A stretch of 33,570 bases of DNA from Pseudomonadota bacterium (GCA_021850555.1 JAJZLX010000488.1:1-33570), one strand, 5' to 3'; shown: positions 1 to 10,643, numbered from the stretch's first letter. Program-made: numbers and translations. Notes: generated from the sequence alone by a model not told the origin.

Positions 1-297
1 TTCGAAGGTAAGCGATATGCCTGCGGCAGCAAGCTAGGCTACCTTCAGGCCACCGTGGAGTACGCCCTGGGCCATCCGGAGCTCGGCAAGGAGTTCCGCC
101 GGTACCTGCACGGCTTGCAGCGGGGCGAGGGGCAGAAGTCCTCCCCGGGGCGCCTCACGAACGGCGCCGGCCGGCCGGCTGCCAAAAGCAATGGCCACGC
201 GGACACTACTGGCCAGGGCGCCGGTGCGGGCGTCGCGGCTCCGGGGTCGGGGCGGCGGCGCCGGGGCGAGCGGTCCTCGCAGTCCCCCTCCACCTGA
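1..297 (+). CDS. galU: UTP--glucose-1-phosphate uridylyltransferase, C-terminal end (partial)
   Basis: The reading frame is open from base 1 and stops with TGA at 295-297, giving the last 98 codons of a gene whose start lies outside the window. The visible residues FEGKRYACGSKLGYLQA followed by VEYALGHPELG match the C-terminal motif of bacterial GalU, which makes UDP-glucose from UTP and glucose-1-phosphate in the cytoplasm for envelope polysaccharides. After the conserved end (about residue 40 of the visible part) there is a tail of some 58 residues rich in Gly, Ala, Arg, Ser and Pro. Most GalU proteins end soon after this motif, so the tail is extra and probably disordered. It converges on the FUSC gene with only 46 bp between them and no obvious terminator. 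The family call rests on about 40 residues, but these are highly characteristic. Confidence 0.85.
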   Translation, partial: FEGKRYACGSKLGYLQATVEYALGHPELGKEFRRYLHGLQRGEGQKSSPGRLTNGAGRPAAKSNGHADTTGQGAGAGVAAPGSGRRRRGERSSQSPST

Positions 298-343
298 GAG
301 CCGAAGCCAGGGGAAGATCGGGCGTCTGCCATCGCGCCGCTCG

Positions 344-2437
344 CTAGGCGGCCTGTGGAATGGGGCTTGAAGGCGCGGCGCGCCCCACTATGTGGGCCAG
401 TGTGTTGATGTTGTCGACCAGGCGGTCGCAGATCGCGAGCACCTCGCCGGAGAGCCCCTCGGTACGCTCGACGACCAGCGTGCGCACCAAATGCCGCTGC
501 AGGGCGCGGATCGGCGGCAGCTCGAGCGGTGCGCGATGCGCGAGCAGGGCCTCGGCCACTTCCCGCAGGGCTGCCGCACATTCGAGAGTGAACGCCTTGA
601 GGGGGGCTCCGCCGGGCAACCCGCCGCGAGCAGGGATCAGCGCCTCCAGGGTCATGATCGCGCGCGCCAGGCGGTTGCCGTTGGTAAGCAAAGACTGGGC
701 GAGCTCGGCGAGCGGCGCCGGTGTGGCCGGCTCGGCGAGCAGGCGCTTCACCGACGCCTCCGCGTTGATTCGCGCGACGCGCGCGCCCTGGCGAGCTTCG
801 TGTCGCGCCGGCGCGTCGCCTTCGGCCATCGAGGCCAGGTAGGCCGCATACGCCTGCAGCGATCGTGCCAACATCTCCCGCGCGCGCCCCTTCTCCCAGG
901 TCGGCCAGAGCCCGTAGGCGGTGAGCGCGACGACGCTGCCCAGCACGGTGTCGATCAGTCGGGCGATCACGGTCGGCTCCGGTGCCTCCCCTGCGAACGC
1001 CAGCAGCAACACCACCATGCCGGTGAGGCAAGCGACCGCCACAGCGTAGTGCACGTTGCCGAAGTACCGGAATCCGGCGCACAGCAGCGCGAGCACCGCC
1101 AGACGGACCCAGGCGTCGGACGGTAGCACGTGGATCAGCGCGGTGGTGAGCAACAGACCCAACAGGGTGCCGGCCATGCGCAGCACCCCGTAGTTGAGTG
1201 TCGCGGCGTAGTCGGCGCGCAGCACGATCGCGACGGTCATCGGCAGCCAGTAACCGTGCTCGACCGGTAACAGGCGACCGAGCCAAAGTGCGAACGTGAA
1301 GCACACGGCGCTGCGCACGGCGTGGCGAAAGGCGGCCGAGCGGGGCGTGAGGCTGGCGGTGAGGATCGCGAGCGGCGACTGCGGACGCAGAGCGCGCGGC
1401 AGTTGCAGCTCTTCGAGCGCCGCGCGTCGAGCCCCTTGCGGCCCGGCGCGCCCGGCATTGCGCACCGCTGCGGCGAGCTGCCCGGAGAGTGCCTGGAAAT
1501 GCCGCCAGGCCGCCTCGGGGAGCGCGGGCTCTCGATCGATCGCACGGCGCTCGGCGCCTTGCAGGGCCGCGAGCGCCGCTGTCATCGCGCCGCCCGGATC
1601 ACCGCCAAGGAGAGTGGTCGCGGCCACCGCATCGAGCACCGCGGCACTCTCTTCGCGCACGAGCGGTCCGACGACGCGTGGATCCTCGGCGGTGAGCGCG
1701 GTCAGCTCCAGGCGGATACGCTCGGCGAGCTCGAGCATCACTCCGAAATAATCCATCACCGGTCCGCGCGAGCGATGCGGCCCGAGGAGCGTGTGCTGCA
1801 GGGTGATCATGCCGTCGGTGAGCTCGAGCGCCGTTCCGTTGTCGTGCGCTCGAGCCCGTGCCATGGCGGCGAGACCCCGGTACACCGCCGCGAGCGCCTC
1901 GCGCTCCGGGCCATAGCGCTGCAGCGGCCACGCGGCGATGGAAAGCACGGTCAACAGCACTCCGCCCGCGGTAACCTCCGCGGTGAGTTGCAGGGCGGCC
2001 GCGAGCGTGGGTGCAGGCAACGCGGTGGCGATGACGAGCAGCATCATCGCGACCATGCCCACCCGGGCGATGGCATCGCCGAAGACCACGAGCAGCGCTC
2101 CGGCGAAACTGATGGCGAGCGCGGCGAGGAGCAGCGCCGGCAGGTGATGGTTGAGCGTAAGACCGACGAAGGTCGCCACTCCGCCGGCCGCCGACACCGC
2201 GAGCAGACGCGAGAGGCGTTGCCGGTACGGTCCCGGCTGGTCGGAGTACATGGTGACCACCGCTCCGACCGCGGCGGCGATCCCGGCCAGCACCCGGCCG
2301 CTGCCGATACCCCATGCAAGCGGCAGCACCACGGCGGCGGTGTTGCGCAGCAGCACGAGCCAGGGCAGCTGTGCGGGCTTGGTCTGCAGGAGAGTCGTCA
2401 GTACATTCTGGCGCAGGGTGTTACCGGCGGCCGGCAT
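344..2437 (-). CDS. FUSC-family inner-membrane protein (YccS/AaeB-like aromatic acid or fusaric acid exporter type)
   Basis: The protein has 697 residues in the FUSC layout: a first block of hydrophobic helices at about 25-172, a long helical soluble section at about 175-365, a second membrane block at about 370-520 (including segments near WLPMTVAIVL and GTLLGLLLTTALI), and a second soluble helical tail. The family is linked to export of aromatic acids (AaeB) or fusaric acid resistance, but many members such as YccS have no known substrate. The start at 2437 has GGAG about 8 nt upstream. It lies 37 bp downstream of the histidine kinase gene on the same strand, so it is probably the last gene of a response regulator-kinase-FUSC unit. 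No dedicated membrane-fusion partner is adjacent, unlike aaeAB. The substrate is unknown. Confidence 0.85.
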   Translation of the reverse strand: MPAAGNTLRQNVLTTLLQTKPAQLPWLVLLRNTAAVVLPLAWGIGSGRVLAGIAAAVGAVVTMYSDQPGPYRQRLSRLLAVSAAGGVATFVGLTLNHHLPALLLAALAISFAGALLVVFGDAIARVGMVAMMLLVIATALPAPTLAAALQLTAEVTAGGVLLTVLSIAAWPLQRYGPEREALAAVYRGLAAMARARAHDNGTALELTDGMITLQHTLLGPHRSRGPVMDYFGVMLELAERIRLELTALTAEDPRVVGPLVREESAAVLDAVAATTLLGGDPGGAMTAALAALQGAERRAIDREPALPEAAWRHFQALSGQLAAAVRNAGRAGPQGARRAALEELQLPRALRPQSPLAILTASLTPRSAAFRHAVRSAVCFTFALWLGRLLPVEHGYWLPMTVAIVLRADYAATLNYGVLRMAGTLLGLLLTTALIHVLPSDAWVRLAVLALLCAGFRYFGNVHYAVAVACLTGMVVLLLAFAGEAPEPTVIARLIDTVLGSVVALTAYGLWPTWEKGRAREMLARSLQAYAAYLASMAEGDAPARHEARQGARVARINAEASVKRLLAEPATPAPLAELAQSLLTNGNRLARAIMTLEALIPARGGLPGGAPLKAFTLECAAALREVAEALLAHRAPLELPPIRALQRHLVRTLVVERTEGLSGEVLAICDRLVDNINTLAHIVGRAAPSSPIPQAA

Positions 2438-2474
2438 CGTGGTCTCCGATCAAGCTACGCGCGCGCACCGCCGA

Positions 2475-3790
2475 TTATGGCAGATGGATCGACACTACGG
2501 CTCCGCCGCCGGGGCGGTTGGCGAGGCTGAGCCGTCCGCCGTGCGCTTCGATGATCTCGCGGCACAGGGTGAGACCCAGTCCCGTGCCGGCGGGCTTGGT
2601 GGAGAAGAAGGGCAGCAGGGCATCGCGCAGCGCCTGCTCGCCGAGGCCGACACCGCGGTCGGCCACCTCGATCAGAAAACCCTGCGCACGCGCTTTGACG
2701 CTCACCGTGATGGCCTCGGGCGGCGAGCCGGACTCGGCTGCATTTTTCAGCAAGTTGATCATGACCTGCTCGAGCTGCCCGACATCGAAGGCGGCCTGCC
2801 GCTGCGGCACCGGCTCCTCGATCCGGAAGGGCGCGGCGGCGGCGAGATGCTCGAGGAAGCCCCGCCAGGCCACCGGCGCGGGCCGCGGCTTCGGCAGCTT
2901 GGCGAAGCGCGCGTAACCGTCTATGAAGGTGCAGAGGTGGGCGGCACGCTCGCCGATGGTGGTGAAGACCCGCTCGAGTTGTCCGCTCCCGCCCGGATCC
3001 GCTGCGGCGGCGAGGAGCTTGCCCGAGTGCGCGAGCGAGCTGATGGGAGCGAGCGAGTTGTTGAGCTCGTGCGCGATCACCCGGATCACCTTCTTCCATA
3101 CCACCACTTCCTGTGCGCTGAGCTCACGCGTGAGCTGTTTGAGCAGGATCAGCTCGTGTGGCTGCCCGTGCAGAAGAAAGGAGCGCCGGGAGAGGTGGTA
3201 GACCTCGCTCTCGCCAGCCACTTCCATGGTGAACAGGGTGTCGCTCCCGCCTTTGAGCGCCTCGCGCAGCGCCGCGGGCCGCCCGGAGAGCAGTGCGGGC
3301 AGCTCCAGTCCCTCGAGCTTGCGCCCGCCGTTGAGCAGCTGGCGGGCGGCGACGTTGCCGTAGACGATCCTGCCGTTGCCGTTGGTCAGCAGCAGGGCGA
3401 GCGGCGTCGTCTGCAGCACGGTGTCGAGCAGCAGCTCGCGCTGGTAGATGTCGAAGCGCTCGCGCCGCAGGACGCCGCCCAGCGAGTTGTAGGATTCGAC
3501 CAGCTCGCGCAGCTCGCGGGGACGGGGTGAGGCGATGCTGACGCTGAAATCGCCGTCGTGCAGGCTCGCGATGGCTCCGCTGACGGCCTTCAGGGTCCTC
3601 GGCCAGGGGCGCGTGAGGCGCGCGGCGACCCACAGCAGCGGCGGCACGGTGATCAGTACCGCAATCGCCGCGGCAAGCAGCGGAGAGCGGAGCCAGTGAG
3701 CCGCCGCCGCCGTCATTGCCGCGCACAGAATCGCGCCGAGCGTCAGCGCGGCGGCCACCCGGCCCGGAAGAGAACCGGGAAGCGCTCGAG

Positions 3791-3794
<4 letters not shown>
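2475..3794 (-). CDS. Sensor histidine kinase, NtrY/NtrB-like, partner of the sigma-54 response regulator
   Basis: The 439-residue protein has two N-terminal membrane helices (about 12-34 and 37-60) with almost no periplasmic loop, a HAMP-like linker (about 60-112), a PAS-like segment (about 122-225) and a catalytic core. The phosphoacceptor H242 lies in the sequence AHELNNSLAP, typical of NtrB/NtrY-type kinases. The N box is at 347-354 (NLLKNAAE), G1 at 379-385 (DRGVGLG), the F box at FFSTK 396-400 and G2 at 403-408 (GTGLGL). All catalytic motifs look intact. The start codon overlaps the stop of the response regulator by 4 nt (ATGA), so the two are translationally coupled. The tiny sensor loop suggests it detects a membrane-associated or cytoplasmic cue. 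By context it likely controls the nearby ABC exporter through the response regulator. Confidence 0.92.
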
Positions 3795-5170
<1,376 letters not shown>

Positions 5171-5223
5171 TGCGGCAATGTTATCGCATCGGGATGCTGC
5201 AAATTCGTGCGGTTCTCTTCGAG

Positions 5224-5250
5224 AAAAAAAAACGGCCCCCGGAGGGGCCG
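5224..5250 (-). terminator. Rho-independent terminator of the ABC exporter operon
   Basis: On the minus strand a perfect 7-bp GC stem (CGGCCCC / GGGGCCG, at 5244-5250 and 5233-5239) with a 4-nt loop is followed by nine T residues (5232-5224). It sits between the last ABC permease gene (ending at 5380) and the response regulator (starting at 5170), so transcripts from the exporter operon should mostly stop before the regulator genes. Confidence 0.88.
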
Positions 5251-5379
5251 GCAAAGGACGTCCCATGAGGGACGGCCGCGGAGTTCATGGCATCCAAAAC
5301 ACGGCAGACGCCTGAAAGTTGCAATCAGCGCCGCCGGCGGGCGGTGATCGGCCCCGGATACCCCGGGGATACCCCGTTT

Positions 5380-6585
5380 TCAGATCGTACGGGTCGCCAC
5401 CGAGGGCGGGATGCTCGCCGCCCGGCGTGCCGGCTGCCAGGCGGCGAGCAGGCCGGTGCCCCAGAGCACCAGAATGCCCCCCGCGAGGTAGGCGAGATCG
5501 AGCCGCGGCAGGCTGTAGTGGGCCGTGAGCCAGTTGCCGACTGCCAACGCCAGCACGGCGCCCGGCAGCGCGCCTGCGGCGAGGATCAAGGAATTCTCCA
5601 CTATGAAGTGCGTGACGACGTCGCGCTTGCGGGCTCCCAAAGCGCGCCGCGTGCCGATCTGCCGGGTGCGGCTGCTCACATTGAAGGTGGTCAGTCCGAA
5701 GATGCCCAGGCAGCAGACCGCCAGCATGAGGGTGGTGACCGAGGTCAGGAAGATCGCCATGTTGCGATTGTTGGCCTCGAATTCCCGCTTCGCGGCGCTG
5801 AGTGTCTGTGTCTCGGCGATTACGGCGTGGCGATGCGAAGCACCAATGTGCTCCTTCGCCTCGCGCAGGACCGTGGTGCGCATCCCCGGCCGGGTGCGCA
5901 CCAGCAAGCCATAGAATCCCCCCTCTCCGGGCATTTCCGGCACCAGCATGGTGTTGTAGACGGGGGCGCCGATCTGTGGTCCCATGAAATCGCGGGTGAC
6001 GCCGATGACGGTCAGCGGGTTGCCGTTGCCCTCGTAAATCGCCTGGCCGAGGGCATTGCCGTGCGGAAAGAGCGCACGTGCGAGGGAGCGGGTTATGATG
6101 ACCTCGGAAATCGGAGAGTGCTCGCCCGCGGGACGGATTTCGTCTGATGTGAAATTGCGTCCCGCGACCAGGGGGATGTCGAGCGCCTTGAGTCCCTGCT
6201 CACCCACCGCCAGGAAATTGGCGGGTAAGGAAGGTGCGTTTGCCCTGGGTGAGCGCGCAAGGTCCGTGTCCCCGCCGTTCAGGGTGAGGGGGGTCCCCGC
6301 GGTTGCCGTGGCGGCCACGACACCCGGCAGCCCGCGCAGGTAAGCGAGATCTTCGCTTTCGGCCTGTGCGATCTTGAATCGTTTGGACAGGCCGAGGATG
6401 TCGATCACGAACGTGTCTCGGGTGTCGATGCCCGTGGGCCGATCGATCTTCTCGATGCGCTGGGTGACGATCCAGGCCGCGTTGACCAGCACGGCGAGAG
6501 TGATCGCGACCTGCACGGCGACGAGAAGGGCTCCCGTCGGATTGCGCCGCAGCGCGGAAAGGAGTGGGCGTATGTTGCTACTCAT
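5380..6585 (-). CDS. MacB/FtsX-type ABC transporter permease (second permease of the pair)
   Basis: The 401-residue protein has one N-terminal membrane helix (about 18-42), a large periplasmic MacB-type core (about 45-270) and three C-terminal helices of the FtsX fold, with the coupling sequence QIGTRRALGARKR in the cytoplasmic loop between the second and third helices. MacB-type transporters do not carry substrate through the membrane. They use ATP to drive mechanical movement of periplasmic adaptor and outer-membrane partners, exporting peptides, lipoproteins or drugs. The ATG at 6585 is preceded by AGGTG at a spacing of 6, and lies 26 bp after the stop of the first permease, so I prefer it over the longer frame opening at 6714, which overlaps that gene. 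Two different permeases probably form a heterodimer with the ATPase encoded upstream. Confidence 0.9.
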   Translation of the reverse strand: MSSNIRPLLSALRRNPTGALLVAVQVAITLAVLVNAAWIVTQRIEKIDRPTGIDTRDTFVIDILGLSKRFKIAQAESEDLAYLRGLPGVVAATATAGTPLTLNGGDTDLARSPRANAPSLPANFLAVGEQGLKALDIPLVAGRNFTSDEIRPAGEHSPISEVIITRSLARALFPHGNALGQAIYEGNGNPLTVIGVTRDFMGPQIGAPVYNTMLVPEMPGEGGFYGLLVRTRPGMRTTVLREAKEHIGASHRHAVIAETQTLSAAKREFEANNRNMAIFLTSVTTLMLAVCCLGIFGLTTFNVSSRTRQIGTRRALGARKRDVVTHFIVENSLILAAGALPGAVLALAVGNWLTAHYSLPRLDLAYLAGGILVLWGTGLLAAWQPARRAASIPPSVATRTI

Positions 6586-6611
6586 GGAGTTCACCTGTTC
6601 GAAAGCGGCTC

Positions 6612-7949
6612 TCACTGGCTCTTCAAGTACGTCGCGGGCGACACCCGGCCGATGCGCCATGCGGGGTACAAGCCGGCGAGCAGCGTGGACAGGGCGGCGA
6701 GCGCCAGCGCCCACAGGATGCCGATCGGATCGAAGTGGGCCACCGCCCCGTAGGCGTTGAAGGTGTGGGCATACATGGCGTGCACCCCCCGCAACCCGAG
6801 CGCGCCGAGCGCGAGGCCCAAAGCCGATCCGACGAGCGACAGGATCGCGACCTCCACCAGGTGCTGCGCGAAGATCTGGCGGCGGCTCGCGCCGAGTGCG
6901 CGCCGGATGCCGGTAATGGACGCGCCGCGCAGGAACTTGGCGAGCAGCACGCCGACGGTGTTGATGAGGCAGACGGCGAGGAAAGCGAAGGCGAGCTTGA
7001 GCAGCAGCCGGCTGTCATTGGTGACGACGTGGTGGATTCTGAGCCACTGGCTCACCTTCCAGAGGTGATTGTTGCGGGGCCGCTGGAAGCGGCCGGCCTT
7101 GCGCTGCTCGGCCCAGTATGCGTTCATGAAGTTCAGAAACCGCTCGCGCCGGGCCGCGGTCGGCAATTGCACCCACATCATGATCCACACGCAGTTGGAG
7201 CCGAGCAGCTGCCGGTAGGTGTGCATCGGTGCCGAGCCCCAGCAGCTCATGGATCCCATCGGCCAGCGCTGCAGAGTCGGACCCCAGCGGAACGGGACGA
7301 AGGCTCTCGCCGGCTTGGTGAAAGCTCCACCGCCGGACGCAGTGAGATCGTAGAACCTGGGCTGCGGATCCCAGTGATTCAGGACCCCGACGATGCGAAA
7401 CCGCAGGTTGTTCCACAGGATCGTACGCCCGACGCTGTCCGCGCCGCCGAACAGTTTGTCGTTTTCCCTGCGGTCGAGCACGATTACCGGCTCCGGTCCG
7501 CGGTCGGCGGCCGCGGTCCACGGCCCGCCATATTCGAACGGCACGTCGAACATGTGGAAAAAGCCCGCGGTGGTCGCCCGGGTCATGACGGGAAGGGGGC
7601 GAGTCTGGCCGGGCGCGCCGCTCAAGGAGCCCAACAGGAGCGTCAGCAGCGCCTTGCGCTCGGGGATGTCCGAGCCGTAGAGATACGTCGCATCGCGGTA
7701 AGTGAGCATGTCGGGGGAGCGCTTCGGGTGCGAGGGATCATAGGCTTGATTGGGGTCCCACGAGTCCATGGTGACCGCGTACAGCACGTTGTTCTTCCAC
7801 CAGATCGGATTGCCGGACATGGTGTGATAGACGGTCAGGGTCACGATGCACGCGGCGATGCCGAAGCCGATGGCTCCCACCATGAGCGCCGTGAGGCCGG
7901 GCGTGCGGCGGAAGCTCTTGATGGCGAGTCGCAGGTAGTACCCTAGCAT
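6612..7949 (-). CDS. MacB/FtsX-type ABC transporter permease (first permease of the pair)
   Basis: The 445-residue protein begins with a membrane helix (about 18-42), then a periplasmic MacB-like core (about 45-312), then three helices (about 315-340, 363-390, 408-430). The cytoplasmic loop carries GIRRALGASRRQ (347-358), the segment that docks the ATPase in FtsX/MacB proteins. The periplasmic core is rich in Trp and aromatic residues (for example positions 50-51, 64, 144, 222, 229, 237, 255, 259, 279), more than in its partner, which may relate to substrate or adaptor contact. It starts 36 bp after the small protein gene and is followed by the second permease after 26 bp. With the ATPase at 8230-8961 and the adaptor at 8978-10306 it forms a complete tripartite-type exporter, apart from an outer-membrane channel, which is not encoded here. 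Confidence 0.9.
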   Translation of the reverse strand: MLGYYLRLAIKSFRRTPGLTALMVGAIGFGIAACIVTLTVYHTMSGNPIWWKNNVLYAVTMDSWDPNQAYDPSHPKRSPDMLTYRDATYLYGSDIPERKALLTLLLGSLSGAPGQTRPLPVMTRATTAGFFHMFDVPFEYGGPWTAAADRGPEPVIVLDRRENDKLFGGADSVGRTILWNNLRFRIVGVLNHWDPQPRFYDLTASGGGAFTKPARAFVPFRWGPTLQRWPMGSMSCWGSAPMHTYRQLLGSNCVWIMMWVQLPTAARRERFLNFMNAYWAEQRKAGRFQRPRNNHLWKVSQWLRIHHVVTNDSRLLLKLAFAFLAVCLINTVGVLLAKFLRGASITGIRRALGASRRQIFAQHLVEVAILSLVGSALGLALGALGLRGVHAMYAHTFNAYGAVAHFDPIGILWALALAALSTLLAGLYPAWRIGRVSPATYLKSQ

Positions 7950-7985
7950 GGAGGTGCCTCTATCTCGATTCGGGGTGTTCGTCGC

Positions 7986-8168
7986 TCAGACGCTTGCACT
8001 GCGCCGGCCCGGAGCCGGGGAGCTGAGAGCGGTCAGGCGTGCGAACCGGTGGTGTGCCGGCGTCTGTGCCGGCTGCGCGAGAAAGAACGGGGAGACGATG
8101 AGAGCGGTGCCCGCGAGAGTCATGATGACAGCGAGAGTCGCGACAGCGAGTTTCCGGAAGATGTTCAT
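7986..8168 (-). CDS. Small secreted or single-span membrane protein in the exporter operon
   Basis: This is a 60-residue open frame on the same strand, between the ABC ATPase (ending at 8230) and the first permease (starting at 7949). It has a textbook ribosome-binding site, AGGAG, 7 nt before the ATG at 8168. It starts with a short positive region (MNIFRK) and a hydrophobic stretch of about 25 residues (7-31). A possible signal-peptidase site follows around residues 31-35, and a 25-30 residue tail contains two His and several Arg, Pro and Ser. There are no Cys residues and no leader-type GG motif. I do not recognise the family. Its position inside a MacB-type operon suggests a small component of the exporter, or a peptide that is its substrate or signal. 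A longer overlapping frame (to 8226) lacks such a start and is not favoured. Confidence 0.68.
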   Translation of the reverse strand: MNIFRKLAVATLAVIMTLAGTALIVSPFFLAQPAQTPAHHRFARLTALSSPAPGRRSASV

Positions 8169-8229
8169 GGCAGAACTCCTGTGTGATGTCGGGAAAACAC
8201 GCCCGCCCCTCCCAGGCTGCGGGCACTCT

Positions 8230-8961
<732 letters not shown>

Positions 8962-8977
8962 GGAAGGCCTCGCTGGG

Positions 8978-10306
8978 TTACCTCGACAGTCTGACTCGGT
9001 GCGCGCCGTGAAAGCGCCGGGGATCGGAGATCACGACCCGCTCGCCGGCATGCAGTCCGCGCAGGACCTGGATTTCGGTGATGGAGGCGGCGCCGAGCGT
9101 CACGGGCGTCCGTACGGCCTCGTTGCCTCGGAGCACGTACACGAAACGCGTCTGCGGGCCAAGGTAGGCTCCACGGTCCATCTTCAGTACGTTGCTGCGC
9201 TCGCCGAGGATGATGCGCACCGTGGCCCGCTCGTTCTGGCGCAGGCCCGCCGGCTGCGGCCCGAGGAAGCGGGCACGGCCGGTGACCCAACCGTCGCGCA
9301 CGGCGGGGGAGACATCGGTCACGATGCCCTTGGTGGTCTCACCGTTGAGGGCGATCCGGGCTGGAAGGCCGGCGGTGATGCCATTTGCGAGGGATTCGGC
9401 GACCTGGAAGCGGACGGCGAGCGCCGAGAGATCCACCACGGTGAGCAGGGGGGCGTTTTGCGCGACATACGACTGGTTGGTCTGAGCCAGCGCGGCCACC
9501 ATGCCGGTGACCGGAGAGCGCACCGTGAGGGCATCGAGGCGGCTCCTCAGTCCGGCAACGAGCAGTGCCTGGGCGTTGCGCGCCAGTGTCCGGGTGCGCA
9601 GATCGAGCAGGATCTGCTCGCTGTCCAGGTGGGCATTCACTTTAGCGTGCTCGAAGCTCAGCCGGGCAATCGAGAACGTGTCGTATGCGCCCTCGTACCG
9701 CCGCTCGCTGATGACGTGCAGTTTCCAGGCGGCCTGCTCGCGCTGCAGCTCGCGCAGCGCCGCACTCATCTTCACGGCATCCAGATTCGCCCGCTGCCGG
9801 TTGGTGAGCAGCTGTTGCTGCAATTCGATCTTCTCCTGCGCGAGGTTGGCGTCCATGCTCTGCAGCGTGGCGAGCTCGCGCTGATAATGGTTGGTCAGCT
9901 CCGGGCTCGCCAGGTGCGCCAGCACCTGTCCCTTGGCGACACGGTCACCGGCGTGGACCTTGTACTCGATGGTTCCCGCGGCGGTGGCGAACAAGGTGGG
10001 GCTCACGGCCGCGATGACGGTGCCGCGCGCGGAGACATCCTGGACGAAACGGCCGCGGGTGACGGTCGCCAGCTCCAGGCGCCGCAGCGAGACGACCCGG
10101 CCAGACTCGCTCCAAGAGCCGACCAGCCAGGTGAGGCCCACGAGCAGGGCCAACCCACCCGCCGCCGCGAGCTGAGTGGGACGACGGCGGTACCAGGCAG
10201 GACGCGCAGCGGCGAGAGTGTCTTGCGCGTTGGTGCTGCGGATTGACGTCGGAGTAGACGTCTTGCGCGGGTCGGGGCTGACCGGTTTGAGATTGAGAAT
10301 GCTCAT
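8978..10306 (-). CDS. HlyD/MacA-type periplasmic adaptor of the ABC exporter
   Basis: The 442-residue protein has an N-terminal cytoplasmic tail of about 44 residues, one membrane anchor (about 45-64), a lipoyl/barrel-sandwich half (about 80-125), an alpha-helical hairpin (about 130-265), the second lipoyl half (VRSPVTGMVAAL, about 270-300), a beta-barrel and a membrane-proximal domain. This is the standard membrane-fusion-protein order. It should connect the MacB-type permeases to an outer-membrane channel such as TolC. It is the first gene of the operon. The ATG at 10306 is the only suitable start before the membrane helix. The predicted sigma-54 start point (about 10313) would leave a leader of only some 7 nt, which is unusually short, and there is no strong ribosome-binding site. 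Confidence 0.92.
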   Translation of the reverse strand: MSILNLKPVSPDPRKTSTPTSIRSTNAQDTLAAARPAWYRRRPTQLAAAGGLALLVGLTWLVGSWSESGRVVSLRRLELATVTRGRFVQDVSARGTVIAAVSPTLFATAAGTIEYKVHAGDRVAKGQVLAHLASPELTNHYQRELATLQSMDANLAQEKIELQQQLLTNRQRANLDAVKMSAALRELQREQAAWKLHVISERRYEGAYDTFSIARLSFEHAKVNAHLDSEQILLDLRTRTLARNAQALLVAGLRSRLDALTVRSPVTGMVAALAQTNQSYVAQNAPLLTVVDLSALAVRFQVAESLANGITAGLPARIALNGETTKGIVTDVSPAVRDGWVTGRARFLGPQPAGLRQNERATVRIILGERSNVLKMDRGAYLGPQTRFVYVLRGNEAVRTPVTLGAASITEIQVLRGLHAGERVVISDPRRFHGAHRVRLSR

Positions 10307-10323
10307 GATGCTGACCAGATCAG

Positions 10324-10339
10324 TGCATGTGCCGTGCCA
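10324..10339 (-). promoter_or_regulatory. Candidate sigma-54 (-24/-12) promoter of the ABC exporter operon
   Basis: Read on the minus strand the site is TGGCACG, four bases, then ATGCA. It keeps the invariant GG-N10-GC and matches the consensus TGGCACG-N4-TTGCW except for one base. It lies 18 bp before the adaptor start and about 80 bp downstream of a cluster of half-sites that looks like an enhancer. The operon also neighbours a sigma-54 activator gene. The weak point is the very short leader that follows. Confidence 0.6.
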
Positions 10340-10416
10340 GTGTGTGAATTGCGATTTAACTATTTGAAATACAAGGGAATGTTCTGCTGCTCGACCCTCG
10401 CCAATGCCCGGAGGAG

Positions 10417-10461
10417 TGTCCGCTCAGCGGACGGCGGACAGACAGCGGACAGTGTTCGGAC
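10417..10461. promoter_or_regulatory. Candidate upstream activating sequence: GCGGACA/TGTCCGC half-site cluster
   Basis: Five related half-sites lie within 45 bp. TGTCCGC (10417-10423) and GCGGAC (10427-10432) form a 6-bp inverted repeat around TCA. GCGGACA at 10434-10440 and 10445-10451, and TCGGAC at 10456-10461, are direct repeats in exact 11-bp (one helical turn) steps. The cluster lies about 80-125 bp upstream of the -24 element, the usual place for an enhancer bound by an NtrC-type regulator. The binding protein is probably the response regulator at 3791-5170; this is inference. Confidence 0.6.
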
Positions 10462-10643
10462 TTCTGCAGGCCTGTGCGGATCTGGCGACAACTCAGGGGC
10501 TCTTTACGGTTTTTCCGAAGTCGCGCCCGGAGCGGAATGGGCTTATCCTGCGAAACGGTCTACGAGGGGGGTTGAGGCGACTCGCGGACGGTTTTTCCCG
10601 CGCGTGTCGCTGTTTGTGCAACGAGCCACCCCGAGGAGTATCC

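Noticed and set aside
45..1304. Minus-strand frame of 419 codons overlapping the FUSC gene in another frame
   Set aside because: Arg/Ala-rich translation typical of a frame shadow; the FUSC frame has clear membrane helices.
5198..5212. Possible sigma-54 promoter before the response regulator gene
   Set aside because: It reads CCGCACG-N3-TTGCA on the minus strand, lacks the required GG and has one base less in the spacer.
5364..5380. Plus-strand hairpin CGGGG-ATA-CCCCG followed by TTTT
   Set aside because: No plus-strand gene ends there and it lies partly within the end of the permease gene; the terminator at 5224-5250 explains termination on the coding strand.
10385..10402. Second GG-N10-GC match upstream of the ABC operon
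   Set aside because: It agrees poorly with the rest of the consensus and lies too close (about 20 bp) to the half-site cluster for enhancer looping.
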